Positions 27,833 to 35,946 are shown, counted from the first letter of the stretch. The stretch is DNA of 64,000 bases from DASQZK01 sp963809925 (GCA_963809925.1 CAWELH010000006.1:62001-126000); one strand, 5' to 3'. The notes: generated by a model from the sequence alone, not told the origin. Numbers and translations are program-made.

Positions 27833-27967
27833 GGCTAACGAGCCAGTGGTATACGTAGAGCTGGCATAATAAAAATTTTGTTTCGGTTATACGTTAATCT
27901 AAGTTAGAAAAAAAAACGTTCGTACACGCAAAAAACCAGGCTTTAAGCATGACCGCTTGTTAGACGC
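27833..27967 (-). repeat. attC-like imperfect palindrome E1
   Basis: Read on the minus strand it begins GTCTAACAAGCGGTCATGC (a perfect RYYYAAC inverse core) and ends CACTGGCTCGTTAGCC (GTTRRRY with one mismatch). The arms are imperfect inverted repeats over about 30 bp, the total is 135 bp and the centre is AT-rich. The start lies inside the flavodoxin reading frame, whose last residues WRLTSGHA are encoded by the arm, as in integron cassettes whose ORFs end inside attC. Confidence 0.6.
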
Positions 27968-28529
27968 CAGCATTCTTTTCGAAATCTATTATTATCTCGA
28001 TCTCGTTGGACCGGAATATCTTGAAGTGATAAATAGTTGGCTGTATTCAGAATTTCTGAACCAAAATTACAGGCTTTTTCCAAATCAGTTTTATCTGGTC
28101 TTCCAATAGCGACAGCTATAATATCAGAATATGAATGCTGTCCAATAAATGTGCCTGCAGCAAGAACATTAAAATTATTATTAGAAAGTATTTCCACCAT
28201 TCGGTAAAGCGCAATTCCAAAATCCCTGTTACCGTATACAACAACAGCGTTACATTTTTTTTCATTTCCACTTATGCTTTCTAAGCAATCTATTACCTGA
28301 ATCGGTAACTTGCCTGAATAAACAGGAGCACCAATAATTAGGTGGTCAATGTTATCTAAAATCGCATTTGGATTAGAAGTAAATTTGGCTCGGAAATCCG
28401 GAATTGTCATATTCAAATCTTCTGGGTCTTTTGCCCCATACCTAAAGCAATAGCATTACAAATTTTCTTCGTTGTATTTGTGGGCGAGAAGTAAAGAACC
28501 CCAATGCGTATTGTTATTTTATCTTCCAT
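27943..28529 (-). pseudogene. Flavodoxin-domain protein, frameshifted at a G-run
   Basis: From the ATG at 28529: IRIGVLYFSPTNTTKKICNA (the FMN phosphate-binding SPTNTTK loop) continues to ALGMGQK and a stop near 28413. The rest (DLNMTIPDFRAKF..., LIIGAPVYSGKLP, VVVYGNRDFGIAL, GTFIGQHSYSD) follows in another frame to 27943. The plus strand has CCCC (minus GGGG) near 28434; a fifth G would restore one frame of about 195 aa. It is an EFR1-type flavodoxin without the ferredoxin domain. The homopolymer position makes a base-calling error plausible. Confidence 0.8.
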
Positions 28530-28627
28530 ATTCGTGCAAATAATTCTTGCTTCAATTTTACTCTGTTTGATAACAGCAATAATAAATCGAACTTTGTTAA
28601 TCACATTCAAACTAATTCAATCTTGGC

Positions 28628-28819
28628 AATAACGGTTTGGCTATGTGGAGTGCGGGACTATGAAACGCTTCACAGTCAGGCTGCCACTGAGCCAATTCGT
28701 TTATTCATATTTTCATTTTTATAGCCAAATCGTCAAAGACGAATTGGCGGTGCTGCAACGAAGAACTGCGGTTGAATTACCCGCTGAACCCCGCATTACA
28801 TATAGCTTTTGTTAGCGGT
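28628..28819. repeat. attC-like imperfect palindrome E2 (longest)
   Basis: 192 bp. Plus strand: AATAACGGTTTGGCTATGTG at one end, and CATATAGCTTTTGTTAGCGG at the other, which pair through GGCTATGTGGAGTGCGGG with CCCCGCATTACATATAGC. There is a second internal inverted repeat (GCCAATTCG / CGAATTGGC). It lies between AHSA1 and flavodoxin. Confidence 0.65.
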
Positions 28820-28861
28820 TCGGTGTTTTTTTGTCCTTTTAGTTGTTCATTATAAAGGTAA

Positions 28862-29323
28862 TTATTCAACATAACTGGCAAGTTTTTCAAGGGAAGAAAT
28901 TGTCCCCGCTTCGTTGTCCACAGGTTTAATACCTATTGGAATATTTTTAAATGAGAATGTTACTTTGGTCCCATTGTCAATAGGTTTTAACGTAACCTCC
29001 ATAATCATTTCGCCCATAAAGTCAGGATTTGAAGTCTCAAAATTTATTGCCTGAACAATTCTTTTGTTGGGCGTTAATTCAAGGAATCGAGCAGTAAATC
29101 TGTCTTCTTTCCCCACTGTCTTGCCAGTCATTTCTTTTTCGTTGTCTGGATAGTACAGGGACATCTGATAACCTCCACCTATCCTGAGGTCAAAATTATG
29201 AATTTTAGTAGTCATGTCACCAGGTGCCTGCCATACTTCCAAAGCTGTTGGGTCAATAAGCGCGTGATAAATAATTTCTGCAGATGCTTTTATGTCTCTT
29301 GAGTTTTCAGTTGTCTGTCCCAT
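28862..29323 (-). CDS. AHSA1-like SRPBCC domain protein
   Basis: 153 aa from the ATG at 29323 (an upstream in-frame ATG at 29359 would add 12 residues close to the palindrome). Shows the AHSA1 pattern: start IKASAEIIYHALIDPTALEV then W, the lower-sheet strand GGGYQMSLYYPD, and a C-terminal helix SLEKLASYVE. Small ligand-binding or chaperone-like protein. Its position between two palindromes makes it a one-gene cassette. Confidence 0.8.
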   Translation of the reverse strand: MGQTTENSRDIKASAEIIYHALIDPTALEVWQAPGDMTTKIHNFDLRIGGGYQMSLYYPDNEKEMTGKTVGKEDRFTARFLELTPNKRIVQAINFETSNPDFMGEMIMEVTLKPIDNGTKVTFSFKNIPIGIKPVDNEAGTISSLEKLASYVE

Positions 29324-29371
29324 GATTAATCCTGTTAATTTGTTGTTACACTGTTGCACTCACAATTCTGA

Positions 29372-29421
29372 CTAACGGTAAAATTTTTACTTTAAAAATA
29401 CTCTAAAATTTTCTCCGTTAG
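29372..29421. repeat. Short palindrome in the cassette array
   Basis: CTAACGGTAAAATTTT (29372-29387) faces AAAATTTTCTCCGTTAG (29405-29421): a nearly perfect 16-bp inverted repeat with a 17-bp loop. Same CTAACG/CGTTAG ends as the larger elements. Confidence 0.75.
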
Positions 29422-29455
29422 CATAAGAAATTAATAGAGTTTCTTTATGTGGGGA

Positions 29456-29475
29456 ATGACCGCTAACGGTGGCGG
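29456..29475 (-). repeat. 3' remnant of the palindrome split by the group II intron
   Basis: Minus strand after the intron end reads CCGCCACCGTTAGCGGTCATT. GTTAGCGGTCATT is shared with palindrome E5 (35174-35287), and GTTAGCGGT with E2 and E4, so this is the right-hand end of an element of the same family. Confidence 0.6.
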
Positions 29476-29514
29476 GTCGAGTAGGCAAGGGGAATTTCAC
29501 CCCAAGCCTCTCAC

Positions 29515-29549
29515 AGAACCGGACTTGAAAGTCTCCCCTCATCCGGCTC
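29515..29549 (-). ncRNA. Group II intron domain V
   Basis: A 35-nt hairpin with paired GAGCCGGA / TCCGGTTC ends and an internal AGACTTTC segment. It is 25 bp downstream of the reverse transcriptase stop codon and immediately precedes domain VI. Confidence 0.8.
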
Positions 29550-29574
29550 TTGTTATACTAATCTAAGCATTTCA

Positions 29575-30846
29575 TCACGAGAATCCTAACCGCCAATGGT
29601 AAAACAGACCCGGAAACTGTTCCTTAACCCGTTTTAACCAATCATACGCACGGTTAATACTCGTTTTGTAACGCTTGTACCGTTTGCGTGCCCACATTAC
29701 AAGCTTCCTCCGTAATAGCTGAAAAACCGGGTTCATTTCCCATATCCTGAACTTACCATAGTAGTTGACCCAACCCCGGATATAGGGTTCCAGATATTGA
29801 GCCACACCTACAATGCTATTATGCGTCAGGTGTTCAATGTCCATCTCTCTCATTTTCCCTGCAATTCGCTTCTTAGAACTAATGCTGATAGCACAGTCGA
29901 AACCAAGAAACAGTTTTCCTGTTTTCTTCGACTTCGCTGTGCGAGGTTGAAATGAATACCCCAAAAAATCAAATTTCACCATTTTGTGATTTTCTTGCCT
30001 CCTGTAATCTTTACAGTAAACAAGTTTCGTCTTCTCAGGGTGTAACTCCAAACCACATTGTTGCATCCGTTTGCCAAGATTACGAAGCACATAGTCAGCC
30101 TGAACCTTGCTCTTGCAGTGTAATATGGCATCATCGGCATAACGCACATACCTCACCGCAGAGTGGGTATGTTCCAACCATTTGTCCAGTGCATAATGCA
30201 GAAACAGGTTTGCTAACAATGGGCTGATTACTCCTCCCTGTGGTGTCCCTTTGCCTTGCTTTAATACCAGTCCCCCGGTATTTGTTTGCACAGGCGCTGT
30301 TAACCACCGCTTGATGTACATCAGGCACCAGGACTCGTTAACATGTTTCTTTAATGCAAGCATCAGTTTGGCATGGTCAATGTTGTCGAAGAACCCTTTA
30401 ATATCAAGATCAATAACCCAATCCATCATACGGCAATTATTCCTGACCGATTCCAATGCCTGATGTGCATTCCTGCCCGGTCGGTATCCATACGAATGTA
30501 AACTGAATATCTTCTCAAACCTTGGCTCAAGGTAATCCTTCACTACCATTTGTGCCACACGGTCGCTGATGGTCGGGATACCAAGCTTTCGGGTTTTACC
30601 GTCTTTCTTGGGGATCTCAACCTCTTTGACCGCTGGTGGGAAATAACTCCCCGATGCCATCCTGTTCCATAGTTTGTACAGATGTTTTGACCGGCTTGTA
30701 TCGTATTCGTCCATACTGACCTGGTCAATCCCTGCGCTTCCATGGTTGGAACGCACTTTCTTGTAAGCAAGCCATACTTGTTCCTTGCTTACCGGTACCG
30801 ATTTTGTCTCATCCCATAAAGTCATCCTCTTTGTGAGTTGTTCCAT
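29575..30846 (-). CDS. ltrA: Group II intron reverse transcriptase/maturase
   Basis: 423 aa. RT motifs in order: IPKKDGKTRKLGIPTISDRV (RT1/2), YGYRPGRNAHQAL, the catalytic DLDIKGFFDNI, GTPQGGVISPLLANL, YADD (236-239) and FDFLGYSF. The maturase domain X (GIIM) is seen in YLEPYIRGWVNYYGKFRIWE. There is no HNH endonuclease after it, so retrohoming would rely on hairpin or replication-fork targets, as in class C. The frame is intact and begins ATG at 30846 within domain IV. Confidence 0.95.
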   Translation of the reverse strand: MEQLTKRMTLWDETKSVPVSKEQVWLAYKKVRSNHGSAGIDQVSMDEYDTSRSKHLYKLWNRMASGSYFPPAVKEVEIPKKDGKTRKLGIPTISDRVAQMVVKDYLEPRFEKIFSLHSYGYRPGRNAHQALESVRNNCRMMDWVIDLDIKGFFDNIDHAKLMLALKKHVNESWCLMYIKRWLTAPVQTNTGGLVLKQGKGTPQGGVISPLLANLFLHYALDKWLEHTHSAVRYVRYADDAILHCKSKVQADYVLRNLGKRMQQCGLELHPEKTKLVYCKDYRRQENHKMVKFDFLGYSFQPRTAKSKKTGKLFLGFDCAISISSKKRIAGKMREMDIEHLTHNSIVGVAQYLEPYIRGWVNYYGKFRIWEMNPVFQLLRRKLVMWARKRYKRYKTSINRAYDWLKRVKEQFPGLFYHWRLGFS

Positions 30847-31372
30847 GTTATGATCCTGTATAACTTGCCCCCTTTACTCCACTCCCATTACAGAAGCTTC
30901 ATCGCTACTACGGGGCAATCCGTCCCTGCACAGCACTTCGGTTTATGACCTCTGGGGTGATCCCATTGTGTCCTTCCCTTATCATTGCCGTGCAGGTTCC
31001 CGAGTTCCGTAAATGAGCCTGAATATAGTTCCTGCCCTCTGTAAGACGCCTGCCGTTTAGCCGGTAAACAGGTAACCGCTAAACTTATCACTCCGTTTCA
31101 TACTCCGGAGCTTTTGACAGGTTGTGGCAACTTCTCGACTCCTCTTCGAGGGTTCACTTGTGTTCAGCTCCCATATTCATACCAACCGACACTCATGGTA
31201 TCGGTTTTAACCTAAACGCTCAGCACCCTGGCTCTTTACCAAAGCACCTCCAGGTGGTTTGCTGCCCTCACCTGTATGACGACAGCGGTGGGCCATCCAT
31301 CCTAAGCGGATTCCACCATCTCAAATACAGCATGCAGAACTATATTTGCCGATGTTCTGCTTCTCGGCACAC

Positions 31373-31494
31373 TATGAAAAGTTGCCGATTGCGGGCATCA
31401 TTCCTGTCAAGTTACAAGAAACTTGAAGCGGGCTAAAACCCCTGATTTTTCTGCTATCCCGGCTATTATTTTTATACATTGTTATGGGCCGGGC
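31373..31494 (-). repeat. 5' part of the palindrome split by the group II intron
   Basis: Minus strand: GCCCGGCCCATAACAATG begins it (31494), followed by a GCCCGC segment and a TCAAGTT/AACTTGA hairpin (31407-31426), ending GGCAACTTTTCATA at the intron. GCCCATAAC is the same end seen in E4 and E(32691). The other end of this element is at 29456-29475. Confidence 0.6.
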
Positions 31495-31505
31495 TTTCTT
31501 GTCTT

Positions 31506-32087
31506 TTAGTCGTTTAATCCTTTGCCAGCAAGTATTTTTGGGATATATTTTTCAATTCTATTTTCTCGTGTCTTAGATTGTTTGGCTTGGGAAAAATAGA
31601 AAAGATACCCTCTTTGTCTTCCCGGTGTTAAGGAATCGAATGCTTTTTTAACTTCAAAATTTTCTTCCAATATTTTTTGAAATTCTTCTGGAACAGGATA
31701 ATCAGAGGTCTTCTTTAATGGTATTTTTCTTCCCGACCTTTCTATTTCAATTGCCTCCTTGATATATGCCTTAATAATGGATTTACCCTTTCTTATCTGA
31801 TTAATATCTGTAAACCTGATTTGGCGGCCTGCCTGAACATTCTCCGTCATCTGAATTAAAACTCCTTTGGGGTCTTTCATCAATATACCTTTAAAAAACA
31901 TTAAAGCACAATAATCTTTAAATGCCTGAATTACTACCACATTCTTGTCTTGCAATGTATAGCAGGGAATCATCCATTTATAATCTTCATCCAGCGCATT
32001 AATGTCAAGAATGATATCCCGCATTAGGGTAATTTCATCTTTCCAACGTTTTTGCTTGGATAAGAACTGTTCAACTTTGGGATTCAT
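31506..32087 (-). CDS. DUF1801/YdeI-family protein
   Basis: 193 aa. N-terminal DUF1801 (about 20-115; YKWMIPCYTLQDKNVVVIQA, YCALMFFKGILM) and C-terminal YdeI-type helices with PVPEEFQKILEENFEV and the GRQRGYLFYFSQAKQ motif. Cytosolic, function not established. Overlaps the DoxX gene by 17 bp, so the two form one two-gene cassette. Confidence 0.85.
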   Translation of the reverse strand: MNPKVEQFLSKQKRWKDEITLMRDIILDINALDEDYKWMIPCYTLQDKNVVVIQAFKDYCALMFFKGILMKDPKGVLIQMTENVQAGRQIRFTDINQIRKGKSIIKAYIKEAIEIERSGRKIPLKKTSDYPVPEEFQKILEENFEVKKAFDSLTPGRQRGYLFYFSQAKQSKTRENRIEKYIPKILAGKGLND

Positions 32088-32499
32088 TTGTATTAAATCT
32101 TTTAGATGGAATTAATTTTCTGTCTACAGGTCTGAAGTACCATGACAGTACAGTCAGTATTAGAAGTAAAGATGAAGGGATGTATGCGCCTATAGGACTT
32201 CCAACAGCGATGTGTGAAAATATTGCTCCTGACAATAGAAAGAAAAATCCGGCATAGGCCCATTCCTTTAATAAAGGTAATTTATGAAAAAGAATCGCAA
32301 CTACACCTAGAATTTTCCATACACCTATTATTGTAAGAAAATAAACTGGATACCCCAATTGTTTTATTCCCCATACTCCGGGTGGAGCTATTGCTCCTTC
32401 CGCAACTTGTTTAGTTAATTGTAATATACCGGTCGCTGTCATCCCCAACGACAACCAAATGGAGGCAATCCAATAAATAATTTTGTTTCCCTTTTTCAT
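32071..32499 (-). CDS. DoxX-like family membrane protein
   Basis: 142 aa with four membrane segments and the DoxX-like pattern: GYPVYFLTIIGVWKILGVVA (kilG), then LLKEWAYAGFFFLLSGAIFS with a histidine in SHIAVG. Small quinone- or redox-related inner-membrane protein; the role is unknown. Shares 17 bp with the DUF1801 gene, indicating translational coupling. Confidence 0.85.
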   Translation of the reverse strand: MKKGNKIIYWIASIWLSLGMTATGILQLTKQVAEGAIAPPGVWGIKQLGYPVYFLTIIGVWKILGVVAILFHKLPLLKEWAYAGFFFLLSGAIFSHIAVGSPIGAYIPSSLLLILTVLSWYFRPVDRKLIPSKRFNTNESQS

Positions 32500-32571
32500 T
32501 GTATGCTATGTTTTGATTTTTTACTCCAAATTGTTGTTTTGTACTATGGCGCTGGTCTTTTTGCCTTCTAA

Positions 32572-32657
32572 CTAACGTTTTTGTAACGTATTTATATTCC
32601 AATATTTACAATTTTCATTTTCTCCTAGCATTTTCTCGAATTTATCACGAACGTTAG
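32572..32657. repeat. attC-like imperfect palindrome (86 bp)
   Basis: Plus strand: CTAACGTTTTTGTAACGTAT at one end and CTCGAATTTATCACGAACGTTAG at the other, giving inverted CTAACGTT/AACGTTAG ends and a partly paired interior. It is only about 33 bp from the next element, so two boundaries lie side by side here. Confidence 0.65.
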
Positions 32658-32690
32658 CTTTGGAAGTCAATGTCATGGTATAGGGAGGAT

Positions 32691-32825
32691 TGCCCATAAC
32701 GTTTTACAATGTGAAACGGTTGAGTTTTCGGGCTTCGTTCTTATCCATCGTTGGAAAAAGTTTAAGCGAGAACCAAAATTTCACAAACCACTGAAACCTA
32801 ACTGTTTTATATTGTGTGTCGGGCA
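32691..32825. repeat. attC-like imperfect palindrome (135 bp)
   Basis: Plus strand starts TGCCCATAACGTTTTACAAT and ends ACTGTTTTATATTGTGTGTC followed by GGGCA. TGCCC/GGGCA and ACAATGTGAAAC/GTTTTATATTGT form the arms. One end lacks the TAAC/GTTA core, so it is a degenerate member. Confidence 0.55.
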
Positions 32826-32851
32826 CTGGCATTTTTTAGGACTTTCAAGGA

Positions 32852-33313
32852 TTAAAATAAATCTTTCAAAAGCATATAAAGCGACCAAACCAGAAGCACT
32901 GCCATAATTAAGTATTCCCTCCAGGCTCTTCCAGGTTTTTCCTGGATAGCGTAAGATATATATTTTATGGGTGATGATTGCAGATCAAGAGCTTTATTTG
33001 GTGGCAGTGGTTCACGAAAACGGTGAAAGTATATTTGTAATACAGTCATTCCAACCACAAAACCATTGGTAAAGCTTAAATATTCCATTTCTCCCGAGAT
33101 AAACAGGAGTAATACAAGAACTATGGCAACAGCCAATGTGATATTATCAAACAATTTTAGTTTACGTCCGCTCTGGCCGTAATTGCCTTCTATTTTCTTT
33201 ATCCTTGTCTCATACTGCACAAAAAAATGAACGCAAAACTTCAATAAAGATGAAAGGATGTAGAGCGCCAAAAGGATTTTTAAAACTATTAGTGAGATTT
33301 CAGAAACTGTCAT
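32852..33313 (-). CDS. Hypothetical membrane protein
   Basis: 153 aa with about four hydrophobic segments (ISLIVLKILLALYILSSLLK, ITLAVAIVLVLLLFIS, FTNGFVVGMTVLQIYF, YLIMAVLLVWSLYMLL). No family recognised. Starts 45 bp after the AraC gene in the same orientation, so it may be controlled by it. Confidence 0.65.
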   Translation of the reverse strand: MTVSEISLIVLKILLALYILSSLLKFCVHFFVQYETRIKKIEGNYGQSGRKLKLFDNITLAVAIVLVLLLFISGEMEYLSFTNGFVVGMTVLQIYFHRFREPLPPNKALDLQSSPIKYISYAIQEKPGRAWREYLIMAVLLVWSLYMLLKDLF

Positions 33314-33358
33314 TTTCCCTAAATTTTCGTTAACTATTTTTCTTATGCAAAGTTCAAA

Positions 33359-34123
33359 CTATAACGGATTAAAAACTTGAACAAAATTGCTATTCCTGGC
33401 AAGAGCCGATGGAGGAATACCTATCAAGTTGACACAAGTTCTTGTCAAGTGTGCTTGATCGGAAAAACCACAGCGATATGCTGATTGTGTAAGTGAATTA
33501 CCGTCAAATACAAATTGAAGGGCCAATTGCAATCTGCGCCAGTGAATGTAGTTGCGAATCGGTACCCCAACCTGATTTTTGAAGAGATGTATTAATCGGC
33601 TTTCACTCAAATGAGCTATATCTGTTAATGCATGGTTATTAATTTTAGTAGCTATGTGTTTTGAAATGTAATTGATGGTGTCTTGAATACGCTCATCTAA
33701 TTCTTGTGGATAATTATCGGATGGATAATCAAAAATTTCTTCAACAAAATTTCTAATCTCATTATAACGTGCATTTTTCAAAAGCTCCTTAAAAAAGGAA
33801 AAGTCTAATTTGTGTAGTTTCTTCGAAGGGAACTCGATAATGTTGTCTGTGAATAGGTAATTGCTATTAATCCATTCTCCAAGAGAGGATTTGGGGTTTA
33901 TTCCTAAACTTAAAATCTGAATATCTTTTGCATCTCCGCTGTGAGGATGATTGAAAGCAATTAAAAAACCCCTTGAAGTCCGTTTCCCAAATGAGTCTTG
34001 CATCAGGAATGTTTCATTCTCACTAATTATCAATTGAATAACGGGATGTTTATGCTCCATTATCCTTCTGGAGTTGCTGCCCCAAAACAAAATCATGTCT
34101 GTCCATAGAAGTAAGTAATTCAT
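33359..34123 (-). CDS. AraC-family transcriptional regulator (cassette-borne)
   Basis: 254 aa. N-terminal sensory region (about 1-130) and C-terminal AraC HTH pair: ALTDIAHLSESRLIHLFKNQ (first) and LTQSAYRCGFSDQAHLTRTC (second). Similar in type to the regulator at 23.6 kb but not the same gene. Same strand and 45 bp ahead of the membrane protein gene. Confidence 0.88.
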   Translation of the reverse strand: MNYLLLWTDMILFWGSNSRRIMEHKHPVIQLIISENETFLMQDSFGKRTSRGFLIAFNHPHSGDAKDIQILSLGINPKSSLGEWINSNYLFTDNIIEFPSKKLHKLDFSFFKELLKNARYNEIRNFVEEIFDYPSDNYPQELDERIQDTINYISKHIATKINNHALTDIAHLSESRLIHLFKNQVGVPIRNYIHWRRLQLALQFVFDGNSLTQSAYRCGFSDQAHLTRTCVNLIGIPPSALARNSNFVQVFNPL

Positions 34124-34148
34124 TAAGTTGGTATTGTTTGTTAAGCTT

Positions 34149-34284
34149 GCCCATAACGTTTTGCAGCTACCCGAAGGGCGGGACTTTTACCACAAAACTT
34201 GATTTGAAAAACTAATGTTTGATTAACCACAAAACTGTCTTTGGAACACGAACCCCCGCCTTTTGGGTAGGTGCTGTTAGCGGT
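34149..34284. repeat. attC-like imperfect palindrome E4 (136 bp)
   Basis: Plus strand begins GCCCATAACGTTTTGCAGCT and continues ACCCGAAGGGCGGG; the other end reads CCCCCGCCTTTTGGGTAGGT followed by GCTGTTAGCGG. Arms pair over about 28 bp (GCAGCTACCCGAAGGGCGGG with CCCGCCTTTTGGGTAGGTGC). This is the clearest palindrome of the series and lies between the hydrolase and AraC genes. Confidence 0.75.
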
Positions 34285-34309
34285 TCGTTGTTCTTTTACA
34301 TTCTGTACT

Positions 34310-35131
34310 TTAGTCAAGCCAAATAAAATCATAAATTTCCTTAATTGTCTTTTTCGATGCTTCAGTATTAATATTTTTTAATATCCACACGTGATTTTGA
34401 TTCTCATAAATACTCAATTTTGTTTTGACATGTTGGCTAACAAGTTTTTTGTAGATTGATTTACTATCATCAAGTAAGATTTCTCCGCTACCAACAAATA
34501 TTAATGTTGGAGGAAACTGTCCGAACATTGTTTCGATAGGATTAGCTTCTGTTAATTTATATTCACCAACATATAAATTTGAAAAATCTTGTACAAATTT
34601 CTTTGTAAGAACAGGGTCACTTTGAGCATTTGTAATAAAGGATTCACTTGTACATGTCAAGTCAACTTGCGGAGAAAGTAAAACCATAAATGTAGGTGGT
34701 CGCATTTGTCTTTCATTAATTTTTGATATTGTAGAAATAGCCAAACCACCCCCTGCACTGTCTCCCATAAAAATAATATTAACTTTCGGATCTTGAATGA
34801 GAAAGTACTCATATACACTCAGAATATCATTTATGGCATTTGGATAAGGCTTTTCTGGTGCTAAACTATATTCTATAAAAATAATTGGAAGTGATAATTC
34901 TTTTGCCAAATGACTTACAAGTGCTTGATGCGATTGAATTGAACCTAAAACAAAGCCCCCACCGTGTAAATAAATAACAATTTTAGATTTACTTACTTGA
35001 CTTTGGTTCTCAATCCAAAAACAATCCACATTCTCAATTACGGTCTTGTTTACTGTAACATTTTCAGCATTGTCATATATTTTTCCGAGGTTCTCAAAAC
35101 CTAAGCGGGCAGCATTGATTTTATTATCCAT
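34310..35131 (-). CDS. Alpha/beta hydrolase, hormone-sensitive-lipase type
   Basis: 273 aa. Oxyanion motif YLHGGGFVLGS (about 83), nucleophile elbow GDSAGGGLA (about 150) and C-terminal histidine in YENQNHVWILK; the acid is expected around LIFVGSGEILLDDS. No signal peptide, so cytosolic esterase/lipase acting on short acyl esters. AT-rich codon use as in the rest of the island. A one-gene cassette between two palindromes. Confidence 0.88.
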   Translation of the reverse strand: MDNKINAARLGFENLGKIYDNAENVTVNKTVIENVDCFWIENQSQVSKSKIVIYLHGGGFVLGSIQSHQALVSHLAKELSLPIIFIEYSLAPEKPYPNAINDILSVYEYFLIQDPKVNIIFMGDSAGGGLAISTISKINERQMRPPTFMVLLSPQVDLTCTSESFITNAQSDPVLTKKFVQDFSNLYVGEYKLTEANPIETMFGQFPPTLIFVGSGEILLDDSKSIYKKLVSQHVKTKLSIYENQNHVWILKNINTEASKKTIKEIYDFIWLD

Positions 35132-35173
35132 TTTTCTTATTGTTAATTGTTAGTTTTGTCGTCCGATACAATG

Positions 35174-35287
35174 ACCGCTAACGAGTGGCTAAACATACCC
35201 CATTGTGTTTACACCTCAAATTTGAGGAGTAAGCGTTACGGTTGCATTTATATTGCATATGTGTTTAGCTCTTATTCAATTTCGTTA
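35174..35287 (-). repeat. attC-like imperfect palindrome E5 (114 bp)
   Basis: Minus-strand end reads GTTTAGCCACTCGTTAGCGG followed by TCATTG; the other end has GAATAAGAGCTAAACACATA. Arms pair through GCTAAACA/TGTTTAGC. There is a central CCTCAAATTTGAGG perfect palindrome. It is the right-hand boundary of the cassette array. Confidence 0.65.
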
Positions 35288-35442
35288 ATTAAATATAATA
35301 AGAATTTTAGAAATCCAAGTTGTACTATGAAGGACAAGGAACCTCCTGAAACCAGGCTACAATGTATTGAACGACTCACAGGTTATAATCCTGTAAGTGT
35401 ACGGTATGTAAAACAGGCAGAATGGTGGAGGCAAGGGAACTT

Positions 35443-35459
35443 CCCAGGATCAGGTCTCC
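35443..35459 (+). repeat. Right flanking direct repeat of the AT-rich island
   Basis: CCCAGGATCAGGTCTCC, partner of 26675-26691 (one mismatch). It lies 155 bp outside palindrome E5. Confidence 0.5.
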
Positions 35460-35946
35460 GGACAAGGTAGCTTCTCACCAATTTTTAGTATCAACTTTTT
35501 AAGTGAAGGTTACTACACATTGATGTGTCCGGGAAAATTATGCATACTAGGTAGCGTAATCAGCTTAAATCAGGAGTAACGGCTTTCGCATAACAAAGCG
35601 ATGACTGAAATATCGATACCAGCGAAAAAAGTAGTTCTGTAACGTTAAATCCTATTGCAACCAATTAACCACATATATGTTTGGTGAGATCATTTGATCT
35701 ACCAAAGATTTATCTGTGATGTATGCATCTGCTTTTTATCCAGAATTTTTTACAAAATCAGGAAAGAAAAACACCAGAGGTTGGTAATTCTAATACGGTT
35801 GCGATAATAATGTGAAATGGGTCCTGGAAATTCGAGGACCGGTCTCGATTGATATTGACAAGCATACAGCTTTCTATCTTCGAGCTATACGAATACCAAA
35901 AAACGATGATGAAAATGTTTCAGCCTGGTTTCAGTAGCAATAAACA

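Larger units (their letters stand above)
29476..31372 (-). mobile_element. Group II intron (probably class C), about 1.9 kb
   Basis: The 5' end on the minus strand reads GTGTGCCGAG (GTGYG consensus) at 31372. The 3' end at 29476 is CCTACTCGAC after a domain VI hairpin (GGGGTGAAATTCCCC). Domain V (29515-29549) has the GAGCCGG...CCGGTTC stem with catalytic AGC. The reverse transcriptase lies in domain IV, and about 520 bp of structured 5' RNA fills domain I. Size and absence of an endonuclease domain fit bacterial class C introns, which insert after terminator hairpins or into attC sites. It interrupts a palindrome of the cassette array. Boundaries are inferred by consensus and could shift by a few bases. 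Confidence 0.85.

Noticed and set aside
30888..31436. Open frames in the 5' part of the group II intron
   Set aside because: This region is structured intron RNA (domain I); frames are incidental.
26692..35442. Genomic island as an integrative element with its own integrase
   Set aside because: No integrase, relaxase or replication gene lies within; the direct repeats alone do not support site-specific integration into tRNA-Gln.
35147..35470. 107-codon plus-strand frame
   Set aside because: Overlaps palindrome E5 and the flanking repeat; low-complexity composition; no homology pattern recognised.
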